From positions 1-64,000 of the forward strand of contig NZ_FZOG01000008.1 in assembly GCF_900188155.1 (NCBI RefSeq): DNA of 64,000 bases. Direction: 5' to 3'. The stretch comes from Pseudomonas segetis (GTDB lineage Bacteria > Pseudomonadota > Gammaproteobacteria > Pseudomonadales > Pseudomonadaceae). Within the stretch, counting starts at the first letter, position 1. The number at the start of each line of letters is the position of its first letter. Below the pieces are notes generated by a model. That model was given only the letters and a program-made list of their open reading frames with translations. It made no database searches and had not been told where the DNA came from. The position numbers were made by a program, and so were the translations under genes. Of the stretch, positions 1-8,739 are shown piece after piece.

Positions 1-17
1 TCTCAACCGAGGCGCGC

Positions 18-45
18 ATTCTACAGCAGCCTCATTTACTGTCAA
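18..45 (-). promoter_or_regulatory. rRNA-operon-type sigma70 promoter (distal to tyrS, 1 of 4)
   Basis: Read on the minus strand, a perfect -35 TTGACA (40-45) and a -10 TAGAAT (18-23) are separated by 16 bp and followed by a GC-rich GCGCGCC discriminator. This is the layout of stringent rRNA promoters. It points out of the window to the left, where Pseudomonas normally carries an rrn operon next to tyrS. It is the copy closest to the presumed 16S gene. Confidence 0.75.
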
Positions 46-136
46 GCTGTTTTTCGAAGTTCTTTTCCGAAGAAAACCGTTTCTACTCAACCACTTGCGC
101 TTCCGATCAAACCAGCTTCTCGTCAGCGGGAGGCGC

Positions 137-164
137 ATTCTACAGCGTTCAAACTCGCTGTCAA
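137..164 (-). promoter_or_regulatory. rRNA-operon-type sigma70 promoter (2 of 4)
   Basis: Minus-strand -35 TTGACA (159-164), 16-bp spacer, -10 TAGAAT (137-142), then GCGCC. It has the same architecture as the copy at 18-45 and lies 119 bp upstream of it, so the rRNA operon to the left would have tandem start sites. Confidence 0.75.
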
Positions 165-242
165 CACCTCTTTTTCTACCGCTTCCGATCACCCGGGCGA
201 TCACTCCAAAGGCCATTCAAAACACCCTTCAGAGCCCGGCGC

Positions 243-270
243 ATTCTACACAGCTTTCGCTGCTTTGCAA
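243..270 (-). promoter_or_regulatory. rRNA-operon-type sigma70 promoter (3 of 4)
   Basis: Minus-strand -35 TTGCAA (265-270), 16-bp spacer, -10 TAGAAT (243-248), then GCGCC. The -35 is weaker than in the two downstream copies, but the -10/discriminator block is the same repeated unit. Confidence 0.65.
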
Positions 271-340
271 CCCCTCTTTTTAAGCTAACTTCTTGTTTTC
301 CAAGAAGTTTTCCGAGAGGCCTGCGCCGGAAGAGGTGCGC

Positions 341-368
341 ATTATAGGCACCTCAGATTTGCCGTCAA
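341..368 (-). promoter_or_regulatory. rRNA-operon-type sigma70 promoter (4 of 4, abuts tyrS)
   Basis: Minus-strand -35 TTGACG (363-368), 16-bp spacer, consensus -10 TATAAT (341-346), then GCGC. It begins only a few bases past the tyrS stop codon at 374-376, so it is the most upstream of the tandem set. Confidence 0.65.
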
Positions 369-373
369 GGGTT

Positions 374-1573
374 TTATTCAGCTTTCAGGGTAATTCGTGC
401 AAATGCCTTCTTGCCCGCCTGATAAACCTGGGTCGTGCCCAACTTGACTATATAGGTACGCTCTACCACCTCGCCGTCGACACGCACCCCGCCATTACCC
501 AACAGATCACGGGCAGCCGCAGCATTCTTGACCAACCCTGCTTTATTAAGCAGCGCGGAGATAGGCATATCTTCGGTTGCGGACAACTCGATCTCCGGCA
601 GATCTTCCGGCAGCTCGCCTTCCTTCATGCGGTTACCCGCCGAACGATGGGCATTTGCTGCCGCCTCTTCGCCATGAAAGCGCGCAACGATCTCTTCAGC
701 CAGCTTGATTTTGATGTCACGAGGATTGGCACCACCCTCTACATCAAGCTTGAACTGATTGATCTCATCCATGGAGCGAAAGCTCAAGAGTTCGAAGTAT
801 CGCCACATCAACGAGTCTGGCATCGACACCAGCTTGTTGTAGATAGCACCTGGCGCCTCTTGGATACCAATATAGTTGCCCAGCGACTTGGACATTTTCT
901 TAACGCCATCCAGACCTTCAAGCAAAGGCATGGTGACAATGCATTGGGAGGACTGCCCATAGGAGCGCTGCAGCTCACGCCCCATCAGCAAATTGAATTT
1001 CTGATCGGTGCCACCCAACTCAACATCCGCCTTCAATGCAACCGAGTCATAACCTTGAACCAGCGGGTACAGGAACTCATGGATCGCAATCGGCTGATTG
1101 GTGGTGTAGCGCTTATTGAAATCATCGCGTTCGAGCATACGCGCCACGGTGTACTGCGAAGCCAGCTTGATAAAATCCGCCGGAGTCAGCTGCTCCATCC
1201 ACGTCGAGTTAAATGCAACCTCGGTTTTCGCCGGATCGAGAATCTTGAACACCTGGGCCTTGTAGGTTTCGGCGTTATCCAAGACCTGCTCACGCGTCAG
1301 CGGCGGGCGCGTTGCACTCTTGCCACTGGGGTCACCGATCATGCCGGTGAAATCGCCAATCAGGAAAATGACCTGATGGCCCAACTCCTGAAACTGACGA
1401 AGCTTATTAATAAGCACGGTATGCCCGAGATGGAGATCAGGCGCAGTTGGATCAAAGCCCGCCTTGATACGCAGCGGTACGCCCCGCTTGAGCTTTTCGA
1501 CCAACTCGGATTCAACCAGGACTTCTTCTGCGCCGCGCTTAATAAGCGCCAGCTGCTCTTCAACCGACTTCAT
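374..1573 (-). CDS. tyrS: Tyrosyl-tRNA synthetase
   Basis: Cytoplasmic class I aminoacyl-tRNA synthetase that charges tRNA-Tyr. The 399-aa product has the HIGH-type motif HLGH at residues 48-51, the KMSKS loop (KKMSKSLGNY) in the second half, and an S4-like RNA-binding C-terminus (VRVDGEVV). I chose the ATG at 1573, giving MKSVEEQLALIKRG, because this is the usual N-terminus of pseudomonad TyrS. In-frame starts at 1585 and 1654 would add 4 or 27 residues with no counterpart I know. It is divergent from the M23 peptidase gene and lies directly upstream of tandem rRNA promoters, the usual Pseudomonas arrangement. Confidence 0.97.
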   Translation of the reverse strand: MKSVEEQLALIKRGAEEVLVESELVEKLKRGVPLRIKAGFDPTAPDLHLGHTVLINKLRQFQELGHQVIFLIGDFTGMIGDPSGKSATRPPLTREQVLDNAETYKAQVFKILDPAKTEVAFNSTWMEQLTPADFIKLASQYTVARMLERDDFNKRYTTNQPIAIHEFLYPLVQGYDSVALKADVELGGTDQKFNLLMGRELQRSYGQSSQCIVTMPLLEGLDGVKKMSKSLGNYIGIQEAPGAIYNKLVSMPDSLMWRYFELLSFRSMDEINQFKLDVEGGANPRDIKIKLAEEIVARFHGEEAAANAHRSAGNRMKEGELPEDLPEIELSATEDMPISALLNKAGLVKNAAAARDLLGNGGVRVDGEVVERTYIVKLGTTQVYQAGKKAFARITLKAE

Positions 1574-1794
1574 GGCAGGACTCATAACCACTAAAAATAA
1601 AGGTGAACAACGATACAAGATCGCTGACAAATGACAAGTTTTGCCAAGCGACAAACAAACTTACACCTTGAGCCCCTCAACGAGGGTTGCCTCGAGGGCA
1701 ATTTGGTTATATTTTATACAGTTAGTACATATTCATCATGTACAACCTTCTTTATTTCTTTTTCTTTTCATCTTTTCGTAGCCAAAAGCCACCT

Positions 1795-3216
1795 ATGACA
1801 AATATAACTAGCAAAAAGCCACCCCTGTACCCCAAAACCCATATTCTCGCGGCAAGCGGGGTCGCCGCCATCCTCAGCCTTGCTCTTTTAGTATTTCCCA
1901 CACGAGAAGTAGAAGCGAAAAAAACCTATATCGGCCTGGATCTGGATAACCCCGCCGAGCAGTTCGAGCCTGGTAGCGATGCAGCGAGCCTCATCAACCC
2001 AGAAGACCCGGTTCCCACCCCCTTCGCCAAGACAGTCACACCGGCACAACCCGAAAGCACGGCTTTAGCTTCCCCCGTTTTAGCGCCTGAGCTTGTCGAA
2101 CCGCCAAGGAACCCTAACGAACGCCAGCTGACTGTTGAAAAAGGCGATACTTTGTCGACTTTGTTCGAGCGGGCCAATATCCCGGCCAGTACGCTGCATG
2201 AAGTGCTCAATAGCAGCAAGGACGCAAAGAAACTCACACGCATCAAGGCGGGTCAGGTTTTAGACTTCAAAGTCAGCGACACTGGCGAGTTTGAAAGCCT
2301 TAGCAGCAAGTTGAGCAGCATGGAAACCGTCAGTATCACCAAGACTGCTGACGGATATTCATTCAAGCGCGACCTGGTTAAACCCGAAATTCGCGATTCA
2401 TACGCCCACGGTGTAATTCGCAGCTCTTTGTCGCAAGCAGGGCAACGTGCTGGCCTGCCGCACAGCCTGACCATGCAGTTGGCTAATATTTTCGGTTACG
2501 ACATCGACTTCGCCATGGACATTCGCAGTGGCGACGAGTTTGAAGTGATTTACGAAGACAAGATGGTTGACGGCAAGCGCGTCGGCAACGGCAATATCCT
2601 GTCTGCACGCTTCACCAACCGCGGCAAAACCTACACTGCAGTGCGTTATACAGATAAACGCGGCAACACCACTTATTATGGTGCCGACGGCAAAAGCATG
2701 CGCAAGGCATTTATTCGCACCCCGGTGGATTACGCACGCATCAGCTCGCGTTTCTCCAACGGCCGTCGCCATCCAATCCTGAACAAGATCCGCGCACACA
2801 AGGGGGTTGACTACGCCGCCCCACGCGGCACCCCTATCAAGGCAACAGGCGATGGAAAAATTGTCCTTGCCGGACGCCGTGGCGGTTACGGCAATGCTGT
2901 CATCATCCAGCATGGCAACCGCTACCGGACGCTGTATGGCCACATGCAGGGCTTTGCCAAGGGCATCCGCACCGGCGGCACGGTCAAACAGGGCCAGATT
3001 ATCGGTTACATCGGCACCACCGGCCTGTCCACCGGCCCGCACTTGCACTACGAGTTTCAGGTCAATGGGGTCCATGTCGATCCGCTGAGCCAGAAACTAC
3101 CGATGGCGGATCCCATCGCCAAGAGCGAAAAAGCTCGATTCATGGCAGTAGCCAAGCCATTGATGGCACAGATGGACCAAGAGCGCAGCACCATGCTTGC
3201 GCAAAACAAGCGCTAA
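1795..3216 (+). CDS. mepM: M23 family peptidoglycan endopeptidase (MepM-like)
   Basis: Predicted inner-membrane-anchored, periplasmic DD-endopeptidase that cuts peptidoglycan cross-links during wall growth. Of about 473 aa, residues 15-35 form one N-terminal membrane segment (LAASGVAAILSLALLVF). An OapA/LysM-like region follows (TVEKGDTLSTLFERANIP), then a Csd3-type middle domain, and a C-terminal LytM/M23 domain. The zinc ligands are visible as HPILNKIRAHKGVDY (H..D) and GPHLHYEF (HxH). The ATG at 1795 (MTNITSKKPP) is preferred over 1738, which would put a Phe-rich tract before the anchor; neither has a strong Shine-Dalgarno. Six bases separate it from anmK, so turnover and anhMurNAc recycling are probably co-transcribed. 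Confidence 0.9.
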   Translation: MTNITSKKPPLYPKTHILAASGVAAILSLALLVFPTREVEAKKTYIGLDLDNPAEQFEPGSDAASLINPEDPVPTPFAKTVTPAQPESTALASPVLAPELVEPPRNPNERQLTVEKGDTLSTLFERANIPASTLHEVLNSSKDAKKLTRIKAGQVLDFKVSDTGEFESLSSKLSSMETVSITKTADGYSFKRDLVKPEIRDSYAHGVIRSSLSQAGQRAGLPHSLTMQLANIFGYDIDFAMDIRSGDEFEVIYEDKMVDGKRVGNGNILSARFTNRGKTYTAVRYTDKRGNTTYYGADGKSMRKAFIRTPVDYARISSRFSNGRRHPILNKIRAHKGVDYAAPRGTPIKATGDGKIVLAGRRGGYGNAVIIQHGNRYRTLYGHMQGFAKGIRTGGTVKQGQIIGYIGTTGLSTGPHLHYEFQVNGVHVDPLSQKLPMADPIAKSEKARFMAVAKPLMAQMDQERSTMLAQNKR

Positions 3217-3222
3217 GTCGCG

Positions 3223-4314
3223 ATGCCTTACTATATAGGCGTGATGTCCGGAACCAGTCTCGATGGCCTGGACATCGCCCTGATAGAACAACAGCGCAAT
3301 ACCCGCCTCGTCGCAAGCCACTACATTTCGATGCCTGATGACCTGCGTGCAGAGCTTCTCGCACTGTGCTCATCAGGCACAGATGAGTTGGCAAGAGCCG
3401 CGCTTGCCGAGCAGCGCTGGGTCAAACTGGCAGCCCAAGGTGTTGCCCAGGTGCTGGCCGATGCGGAATTAAAAGCCGAATCAATCCGTGCAATTGGCAG
3501 CCACGGCCAGACGGTTCGGCATGAGCCGGCACGCGGATTCACCATCCAGATCGACAACCCCGCCCTCCTCGCGGAGCTTACCGGGATTGCCGTGGTTGCA
3601 GATTTCCGGCGCCGTGATGTAGCCGCTGGTGGCCAGGGCGCGCCGCTGGTTCCGGCATTCCATGAGGCGCTATTCGGTGAAGGCCAAGGCGCCAGGGCGG
3701 TACTTAATATTGGTGGTTTCAGCAACCTAAGCCTGATCGAGACAGGCAGCCACGTCCATGGCTTCGACTGCGGACCAGGCAATGTGTTGCTTGACGCCTG
3801 GATCCAGCATCAGCAACAGCACAGCTATGACCGCGATGGTGCATGGGCAGCCAGCGGCCAGGTTCAACCGGAGCTGTTCAACAGGCTCTATGCTGACGAC
3901 TTCTTCCAGACCTCGGGCCCGAAAAGCACCGGACGCGAACTATTCAATCTCGGCTGGCTTGAAAACCAGCTTCAGACACTGCCCAGCTATAAGCCTGAAG
4001 ACGTGCAAGCTACCTTGCTCGAGCTGACAGCGCGAAGCATCGTCGACTCGCTACAAGCGGCCCAGAGCAATACGCAAGAGTTACTGGTATGCGGTGGCGG
4101 CGCGCACAACAAAGCCCTAATGCAGCGCCTGGCCCAACTGTTGCCACACTGCCAGGTATCGACCACTGCAGCTTACGGCGTGCCTGCCGACTGGGTCGAA
4201 GCCATGGCCTTTGCCTGGCTGGCGCACTGCTGCCTTGAACACATTTGTGCAAACCGCCCAAGCGTAACGGGCGCAAGTGGATTACGCATCCTGGGCGCCA
4301 TCTACCCCGCGTAG
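3223..4314 (+). CDS. anmK: Anhydro-N-acetylmuramic acid kinase
   Basis: Phosphorylates and opens 1,6-anhydro-MurNAc recovered from the cell wall, giving MurNAc-6-phosphate in the cytoplasm. The 363-aa product starts MPYYIGVMSGTSLDGLD, the diagnostic phosphate-binding N-terminus of the family. It also shows LNIGGFSNLS, GFDCGPGNVLLDAW and the adenosine-side VCGGGAHN. It follows the M23 endopeptidase by 6 bp. It functions in the same peptidoglycan-recycling network as amgK and murU at 24-25.7 kb of this window. Confidence 0.96.
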   Translation: MPYYIGVMSGTSLDGLDIALIEQQRNTRLVASHYISMPDDLRAELLALCSSGTDELARAALAEQRWVKLAAQGVAQVLADAELKAESIRAIGSHGQTVRHEPARGFTIQIDNPALLAELTGIAVVADFRRRDVAAGGQGAPLVPAFHEALFGEGQGARAVLNIGGFSNLSLIETGSHVHGFDCGPGNVLLDAWIQHQQQHSYDRDGAWAASGQVQPELFNRLYADDFFQTSGPKSTGRELFNLGWLENQLQTLPSYKPEDVQATLLELTARSIVDSLQAAQSNTQELLVCGGGAHNKALMQRLAQLLPHCQVSTTAAYGVPADWVEAMAFAWLAHCCLEHICANRPSVTGASGLRILGAIYPA

Positions 4315-4322
4315 GCGCAACC

Positions 4323-4350
4323 AAAAAGGCCGCGATATTCGCGGCCTTTT
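4323..4350. terminator. Bidirectional intrinsic terminator anmK/erpA
   Basis: A-run, 11-bp stem AAAGGCCGCGA / TCGCGGCCTTT with a TAT loop, then a T-run. Being symmetrical, it can serve both the convergent anmK (+) and erpA (-) transcripts. Confidence 0.85.
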
Positions 4351-4387
4351 CATATGCTGTAGTTTTTGCGCAGCGACGGGCTGGTCT

Positions 4388-4738
4388 TTAAATGGAAAAG
4401 GACGAGCCACAACCGCAAGTAGTGGTAGCGTTCGGGTTCTTTATCACGAACCGTGACCCCTCGAGCCCTTCTTGATAATCGACCTCAGCGCCAGCCAGAT
4501 ACTGGAAGCTCATTGGATCGACCACAAGGCTAACTCCTTCGCGCTCGACGATGGTGTCATCGTCCGCGAGCTCTTCATCAAAAGTGAAGCCGTACTGAAA
4601 GCCAGAGCAACCACCGCCTGTGACAAACACACGCAGTTTTAAACGAGGATTACCTTCCTCATCAACCAGGCTCTTCACCTTGCTTGCAGCACCTTGAGTA
4701 AATTGCAAAGCCGTGGGGGTGAAGGTTTCGACGCTCAT
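4388..4738 (-). CDS. erpA: Iron-sulfur cluster insertion protein ErpA
   Basis: A-type carrier that delivers [Fe-S] clusters to apo-enzymes, classically those of isoprenoid synthesis. The 116-aa product has the three cluster ligands: Cys44 in GGGCSGFQYG and Cys108/Cys110 in TTCGCGSSFSI at the extreme C-terminus. Length and motifs match the family. It is followed 73 bp upstream on the same strand by the bactofilin gene, so it may be read from its own promoter. Confidence 0.96.
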   Translation of the reverse strand: MSVETFTPTALQFTQGAASKVKSLVDEEGNPRLKLRVFVTGGGCSGFQYGFTFDEELADDDTIVEREGVSLVVDPMSFQYLAGAEVDYQEGLEGSRFVIKNPNATTTCGCGSSFSI

Positions 4739-4811
4739 GCTGACTATCTCCCGGCGCTAAGCGCCATACTGCGTTGCGGCTATTATCCGCTTACCCTACA
4801 AAAGAGGTCAA

Positions 4812-5237
4812 CTATTGTACAACATCAGCCTCAGTATCAAGCAAAGTTTCTGGGAGCTCCAGCGGACGCGCCTCATCCTTTAGATGACACAGGCTGCCTT
4901 CGATTTGCGCGCCCATTGCCATCTCCATCAGGCCGTAGTACAGATTACCCTGCACACGTGCACGCGCGCCCAGTTCCAGATTCTTGCTGGCGTAGACGTT
5001 ACCTACGACCTCACCATCAATCACTATATGGGGTGCACGGATCTCGCCTTCAACCTTGCCCTCAACACTGATGCGAACCATGCCTTCGCTGGTGATCAGG
5101 TTACCGTTGACCTGCCCATCGACCTGGACAGCGCCCAAAAACTTCAAGTCCCCGCTCAAGGCAGCGCCCGCAGCAATCAGGCTGGTCTTGCCGCTAAAAC
5201 GCTGCAGGTCAGGTTTGGATTTTTCTTTATTCCACAT
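4812..5237 (-). CDS. Bactofilin (polymer-forming cytoskeletal protein)
   Basis: Small 141-aa protein with a DUF583/bactofilin right-handed beta-helix: short repeating strands such as VQVDGQVNGNLITSEGMVRISVEGKVEGEIRA span residues about 25-115, with polar tails at both ends. Bactofilins self-assemble into filaments at the membrane and scaffold cell-wall enzymes in several bacteria; the partner here is unknown. It lies 9 bp downstream of the coiled-coil membrane protein gene at 5247-5981, suggesting co-expression with argC and that gene. Confidence 0.88.
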   Translation of the reverse strand: MWNKEKSKPDLQRFSGKTSLIAAGAALSGDLKFLGAVQVDGQVNGNLITSEGMVRISVEGKVEGEIRAPHIVIDGEVVGNVYASKNLELGARARVQGNLYYGLMEMAMGAQIEGSLCHLKDEARPLELPETLLDTEADVVQ

Positions 5238-5246
5238 AAGGGTTAC

Positions 5247-5981
5247 TTACTCTTTGTCTAACCATTTGAAGGTACGCTCCAGCGGTTTTTCGCCTTTGAT
5301 TTCGGCGCGCACTCGTATCTGACTCGGTTCAAACCCGGCAGGCAATTCAAGCTCGGCAAACCTGCCTGCATCAGGGATCGATTTGAAATGCTTGAAGGTG
5401 TAAGGAATCAGCTTGCCCTTGAACGTTACAAACTCACTTCGAGTCAGGCTCGCAAGCTCAAGCACCACTTTATCCTTTGCCCCCTGGCTACCCTCGACCG
5501 TGATATGCAACTGGCCACTGAGCGGGCTGTCGTCCTTACCTACCCGGCTAAGCAGCACTTTGTAGCGAAAGCGCTGCGGTTTTTCTGTTGCCTGTAGCTC
5601 AAAGGTTCGAATTCGCAGGCCCTTGCGTCGGCTGGCAGGTGCAAGCACACCTTTATAGAAAGAAAGATCCTGCTGCTGTTTGAAGATTTGCTCTTCAAGC
5701 AACTTAATCGTCAGACGGTTTTGTTCATTTGCCTTTTCTGCGACCCTGGCACCGCTAGTCGCAATCGCAATCTGCGCCCGCAAGTCATCCAACTGCCTTT
5801 CCTGTTCAGACAAGCGCTTGGCCATCGGCTTTATTTCCGCAGAAAGAGCCAGTGTCTGCTGACGCTCCCAGTACATGCCGGCATAAAACGCCGCAGGCAA
5901 GGCAAGTAGTAGCACCAAAAGCAAAAAACGCATCCGCCCTGAGCGGTCAGGACCGCTCGGGCGTACCTCCCACCCCGCCAT
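5247..5981 (-). CDS. Single-pass membrane protein with coiled coil (DUF6776-like)
   Basis: 244-aa protein of unknown function that is conserved at this place in pseudomonads. It has a short cytoplasmic N-terminus, one membrane segment at about residues 18-38 (RFLLLVLLLALPAAFYAGMYW), and a coiled coil at about 50-110 (heptads in LSEQERQLDDLRAQIAI and NRLTIKLLEEQIFKQQQ). A C-terminal beta-rich periplasmic domain follows. Its start overlaps the argC stop as ATGA, and the bactofilin follows 9 bp later. The topology is consistent with a membrane anchor or partner for the bactofilin, but that is inference. Confidence 0.75.
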   Translation of the reverse strand: MAGWEVRPSGPDRSGRMRFLLLVLLLALPAAFYAGMYWERQQTLALSAEIKPMAKRLSEQERQLDDLRAQIAIATSGARVAEKANEQNRLTIKLLEEQIFKQQQDLSFYKGVLAPASRRKGLRIRTFELQATEKPQRFRYKVLLSRVGKDDSPLSGQLHITVEGSQGAKDKVVLELASLTRSEFVTFKGKLIPYTFKHFKSIPDAGRFAELELPAGFEPSQIRVRAEIKGEKPLERTFKWLDKE

Positions 5982-7015
5982 CAGGGCAACAAGGCGGCGT
6001 GGGACAAGCCAGCACGCTCGTCCAGACCAAATAGAATATTCATATTCTGAACGGCCTGGCCCGATGCACCTTTGACAAGGTTATCAATAACCGACAGCAC
6101 CACGACCAGCTCGCCACCTTGGGGACGATGTACGGCGATACGGCAGACATTGGCGCCACGCACGCTACGGGTTTCCGGATGACTTCCCGCAGGCATCACA
6201 TCGACAAAGGGCTCATTGGCGTAGCGTTTTTCAAACAGCGCCTGCAAGTCAACAGAGGTATCGACCACCGTTGCATAAAGCGTGGAATGGATACCCCGGA
6301 TCATCGGTGTCAAATGCGGCACGAAGGTCAATCCTACAGGCTGGCCAGCAGCGCGACGCAGTCCCTGGCTGATTTCAGGCAAATGGCGATGGCCTTTTAC
6401 CGCATAAGCCTTCATGTTCTCCCCCGCTTCACTGAACAGTGAGCCGACACTGGCCCCACGTCCGGCCCCGCTAACACCCGACTTGCAATCAGCGATCAAA
6501 CGGCTCGGATCGGCTAGGCCGGCCTCAAGCAGCGGCAAAAAGCCCAGCTGGGTCGCAGTGGGATAACAACCCGGTACAGCAATCAGGCGGGCACTCTTGA
6601 TCGCTTCGCGATTGACCTCAGGCAAACCGTATACGGCTTCAGCCAACAAGCCGGGGGCACCATGCGGCTGGCCGTACCATTGCGCCCATTCCTCAGCGTT
6701 TTCAAGGCGAAAGTCAGCAGACAAATCGATAACCTTGGTGCCTGCATCAAGCAACTCGCCGGCCAAGGCATGGGCAACACCGTGGGGCGTGGCAAAAAAC
6801 ACCACATCACAGGCACCAAGAGTTGCAACATCAGGAACGCTGAATGCCAGGTCCGGGTAGTGGCCGCGCAGATTTGGATACATCTCGTCAACGCGTAGCC
6901 CTGCTTCAGAGCGCGAAGTAATGACCGTCACTTGAGCTTGCGGATGCTGCGCCAATAAACGCAGCAGTTCGACACCGGTGTAACCTGTGCCGCCGACGAT
7001 TCCGACCTTAATCAT
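5981..7015 (-). CDS. argC: N-acetyl-gamma-glutamyl-phosphate reductase
   Basis: Third step of arginine biosynthesis: NADPH-dependent reduction of N-acetylglutamyl phosphate to the semialdehyde. The 344-aa product has the Rossmann loop GGTGYTG (8-14) and the catalytic cysteine Cys150 in VPGCYPTA, plus SGVSGAGR and a C-terminal HLTPMIRG segment. It is the first gene of the leftward group argC, membrane protein, bactofilin. A 133-bp divergent intergenic region separates it from hemJ. Confidence 0.97.
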   Translation of the reverse strand: MIKVGIVGGTGYTGVELLRLLAQHPQAQVTVITSRSEAGLRVDEMYPNLRGHYPDLAFSVPDVATLGACDVVFFATPHGVAHALAGELLDAGTKVIDLSADFRLENAEEWAQWYGQPHGAPGLLAEAVYGLPEVNREAIKSARLIAVPGCYPTATQLGFLPLLEAGLADPSRLIADCKSGVSGAGRGASVGSLFSEAGENMKAYAVKGHRHLPEISQGLRRAAGQPVGLTFVPHLTPMIRGIHSTLYATVVDTSVDLQALFEKRYANEPFVDVMPAGSHPETRSVRGANVCRIAVHRPQGGELVVVLSVIDNLVKGASGQAVQNMNILFGLDERAGLSHAALLP

Positions 7016-7148
7016 TACTTGCCCCTACAGAAAGCCACTGGAAAGCCCTTGATAATAAAGCCCTGAGACGATGCGGCCAACTAGCAGTGATGACGGATGC
7101 GTATCGGAGCACTACTATCGGGGTATTAATTCGTTCAGGTTGGTCTAA

Positions 7149-7577
7149 ATGCTCTACTTGTGGCTCAAAGCCTTACACATCATCTCGCTGGTCTGCTGGT
7201 TCGCCGGACTGTTTTATCTGCCCCGCTTGTTTGTCTATCACGCCTTGAGTGAAGACAGTGTCAGCCGCGAGCGTTTCTGCGTCATGGAGCGCAAGCTGTA
7301 TCGCGGCATCATGACCCCCGCCATGCTCGCCACCCTGATTTTTGGTGTAGCGCTGATCAGCCTCAACCCAAGCTATTACTTCAGCCAAGGCTGGCTACAC
7401 GCAAAGCTGGTATTGGTGATACTTCTGATTGGTTATCAACATATGTGCGGTGTACAACTAAAACGCTTTGCTTTAGGCGAGAATACGCACAGCCATGTGT
7501 TTTTCCGCTGGTTCAACGAGGCGCCAGTGCTGGCACTGATTGGCATTGTGATTTTGGTGATAGTGCGCCCGTTCTGA
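7149..7577 (+). CDS. hemJ: Protoporphyrinogen IX oxidase HemJ
   Basis: Integral membrane enzyme oxidising protoporphyrinogen IX in haem synthesis. The 142-aa product has four hydrophobic segments and a conserved N-terminal histidine in WLKALHIISLVCWFAGLFYLPRLFVYH. Lysine and histidine residues in the third segment (HAKLVLVILLIGYQHM) also fit the HemJ/UPF0093 family. It sits 40 bp ahead of the nitronate monooxygenase-like gene and may be co-transcribed with it. Confidence 0.9.
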   Translation: MLYLWLKALHIISLVCWFAGLFYLPRLFVYHALSEDSVSRERFCVMERKLYRGIMTPAMLATLIFGVALISLNPSYYFSQGWLHAKLVLVILLIGYQHMCGVQLKRFALGENTHSHVFFRWFNEAPVLALIGIVILVIVRPF

Positions 7578-7617
7578 TTTCATCCCAAACCATATACGAC
7601 TCAAATAAGGTGCTGTG

Positions 7618-8571
7618 ATGTCATTACCCCAAGTGCTCGAACAAGGTTTACGCTTGCCAGTCGTAGCCGCGCCAATGTTCCTGGTATCCAACCCACGACT
7701 AGTGACCGCCTGCTGTAACAACGGGATAGTCGGTAGCTTTCCAGCACTCAACCAACGCGAGAGCAGTGGTTTTCGCGCATGGCTTGATGAAATCGAGGCG
7801 GGGCTTGAGGACAACGCAGCGCCCTATGCCGTAAACCTGATCGTGCACGGCACCAACCCACGCCTGCAGGCTGACCTGGCTATCTGTGTTGAAAAGCGCG
7901 TACCTATAGTGATCACCAGCCTGGGCGCAGTCAAAGAAGTGGTGGATGCGGTGCACAGTTATGGCGGGCTGGTCTTCCATGATGTCACCACTCGCCGCCA
8001 TGGTGAAAAAGCTGCAGAAGCAGGGGTTGACGGGCTGATTGCAGTCGCCGCCGGTGCTGGTGGTCATGCCGGGACCTGGAGTCCGTTTGCGCTAATTGCC
8101 GAGTTGCGTCAGTTCTTCGATAAAACCTTGCTGCTTTCCGGCTGCCTGAATCACGGCCATGAGATTCTGGCGGCGCAAATGCTTGGGGCAGACCTTGCCT
8201 ACATGGGCACCCGCTTTATTGCGACCCAGGAGAGTGACGCCGAAGCTGACTACAAACAGATGATCACCGAGGCCAAGGCTGCCGACATTATCCACACCCC
8301 GGCGGTGTCGGGTATCCCGGCAAGCTTTATGCGCCAGAGCTTGCAGCGCGCAGGCTATGACTTAGCCCAACTACAGCAAAAAGGTGAAGTTAATTACGGT
8401 GAGAAGCTCAAGCCAATCAACGATGAAGCCAAAGCATGGAAAACCGTGTGGTCGGCAGGTCAAGGCGTAGGCGAAATCAATGAAATTCCAGACGTGAAGT
8501 CCCTGATTTCACGACTGGATCACGAGTACAAGGCCGCACAAGAGCGCGTACTGCGTTTACAACAGCGCTGA
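7618..8571 (+). CDS. NAD(P)H-/FMN-dependent nitronate monooxygenase family protein
   Basis: FMN-binding TIM-barrel enzyme of the 2-nitropropane dioxygenase family, about 317 aa. Visible family features are VVAAPMFLVSNPRLV at the N-terminus, the AVAAGAGGHAGTWSPF phosphate/flavin loop with the catalytic histidine, and the second flavin segment GADLAYMGTRFIATQES. The physiological substrate in pseudomonads at this locus is not established. I prefer the ATG at 7618 over the adjacent GTG at 7615 because AAGG at 7607-7610 is then 7 bp away. Confidence 0.88.
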   Translation: MSLPQVLEQGLRLPVVAAPMFLVSNPRLVTACCNNGIVGSFPALNQRESSGFRAWLDEIEAGLEDNAAPYAVNLIVHGTNPRLQADLAICVEKRVPIVITSLGAVKEVVDAVHSYGGLVFHDVTTRRHGEKAAEAGVDGLIAVAAGAGGHAGTWSPFALIAELRQFFDKTLLLSGCLNHGHEILAAQMLGADLAYMGTRFIATQESDAEADYKQMITEAKAADIIHTPAVSGIPASFMRQSLQRAGYDLAQLQQKGEVNYGEKLKPINDEAKAWKTVWSAGQGVGEINEIPDVKSLISRLDHEYKAAQERVLRLQQR

Positions 8572-8739
8572 AGGCATCAATAATCAATGCCGCTTAAAGG
8601 CATATCGCCACTAATGCATCAATTGAAACTTTGCTGACACCCATCATGTGCCAGAGAAAATCCGGCCGTTATATTCTAGGCTGAGCCCAAGGGTAAAATA
8701 GCCACACTAACGACACTAGCGCCGACAAGGAAAGCTCGC

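Noticed and set aside
293..1594. Long open frame on the plus strand opposite tyrS
   Set aside because: It mirrors the tyrS coding strand, has no family similarity and arises from high-GC codon bias in the real gene.
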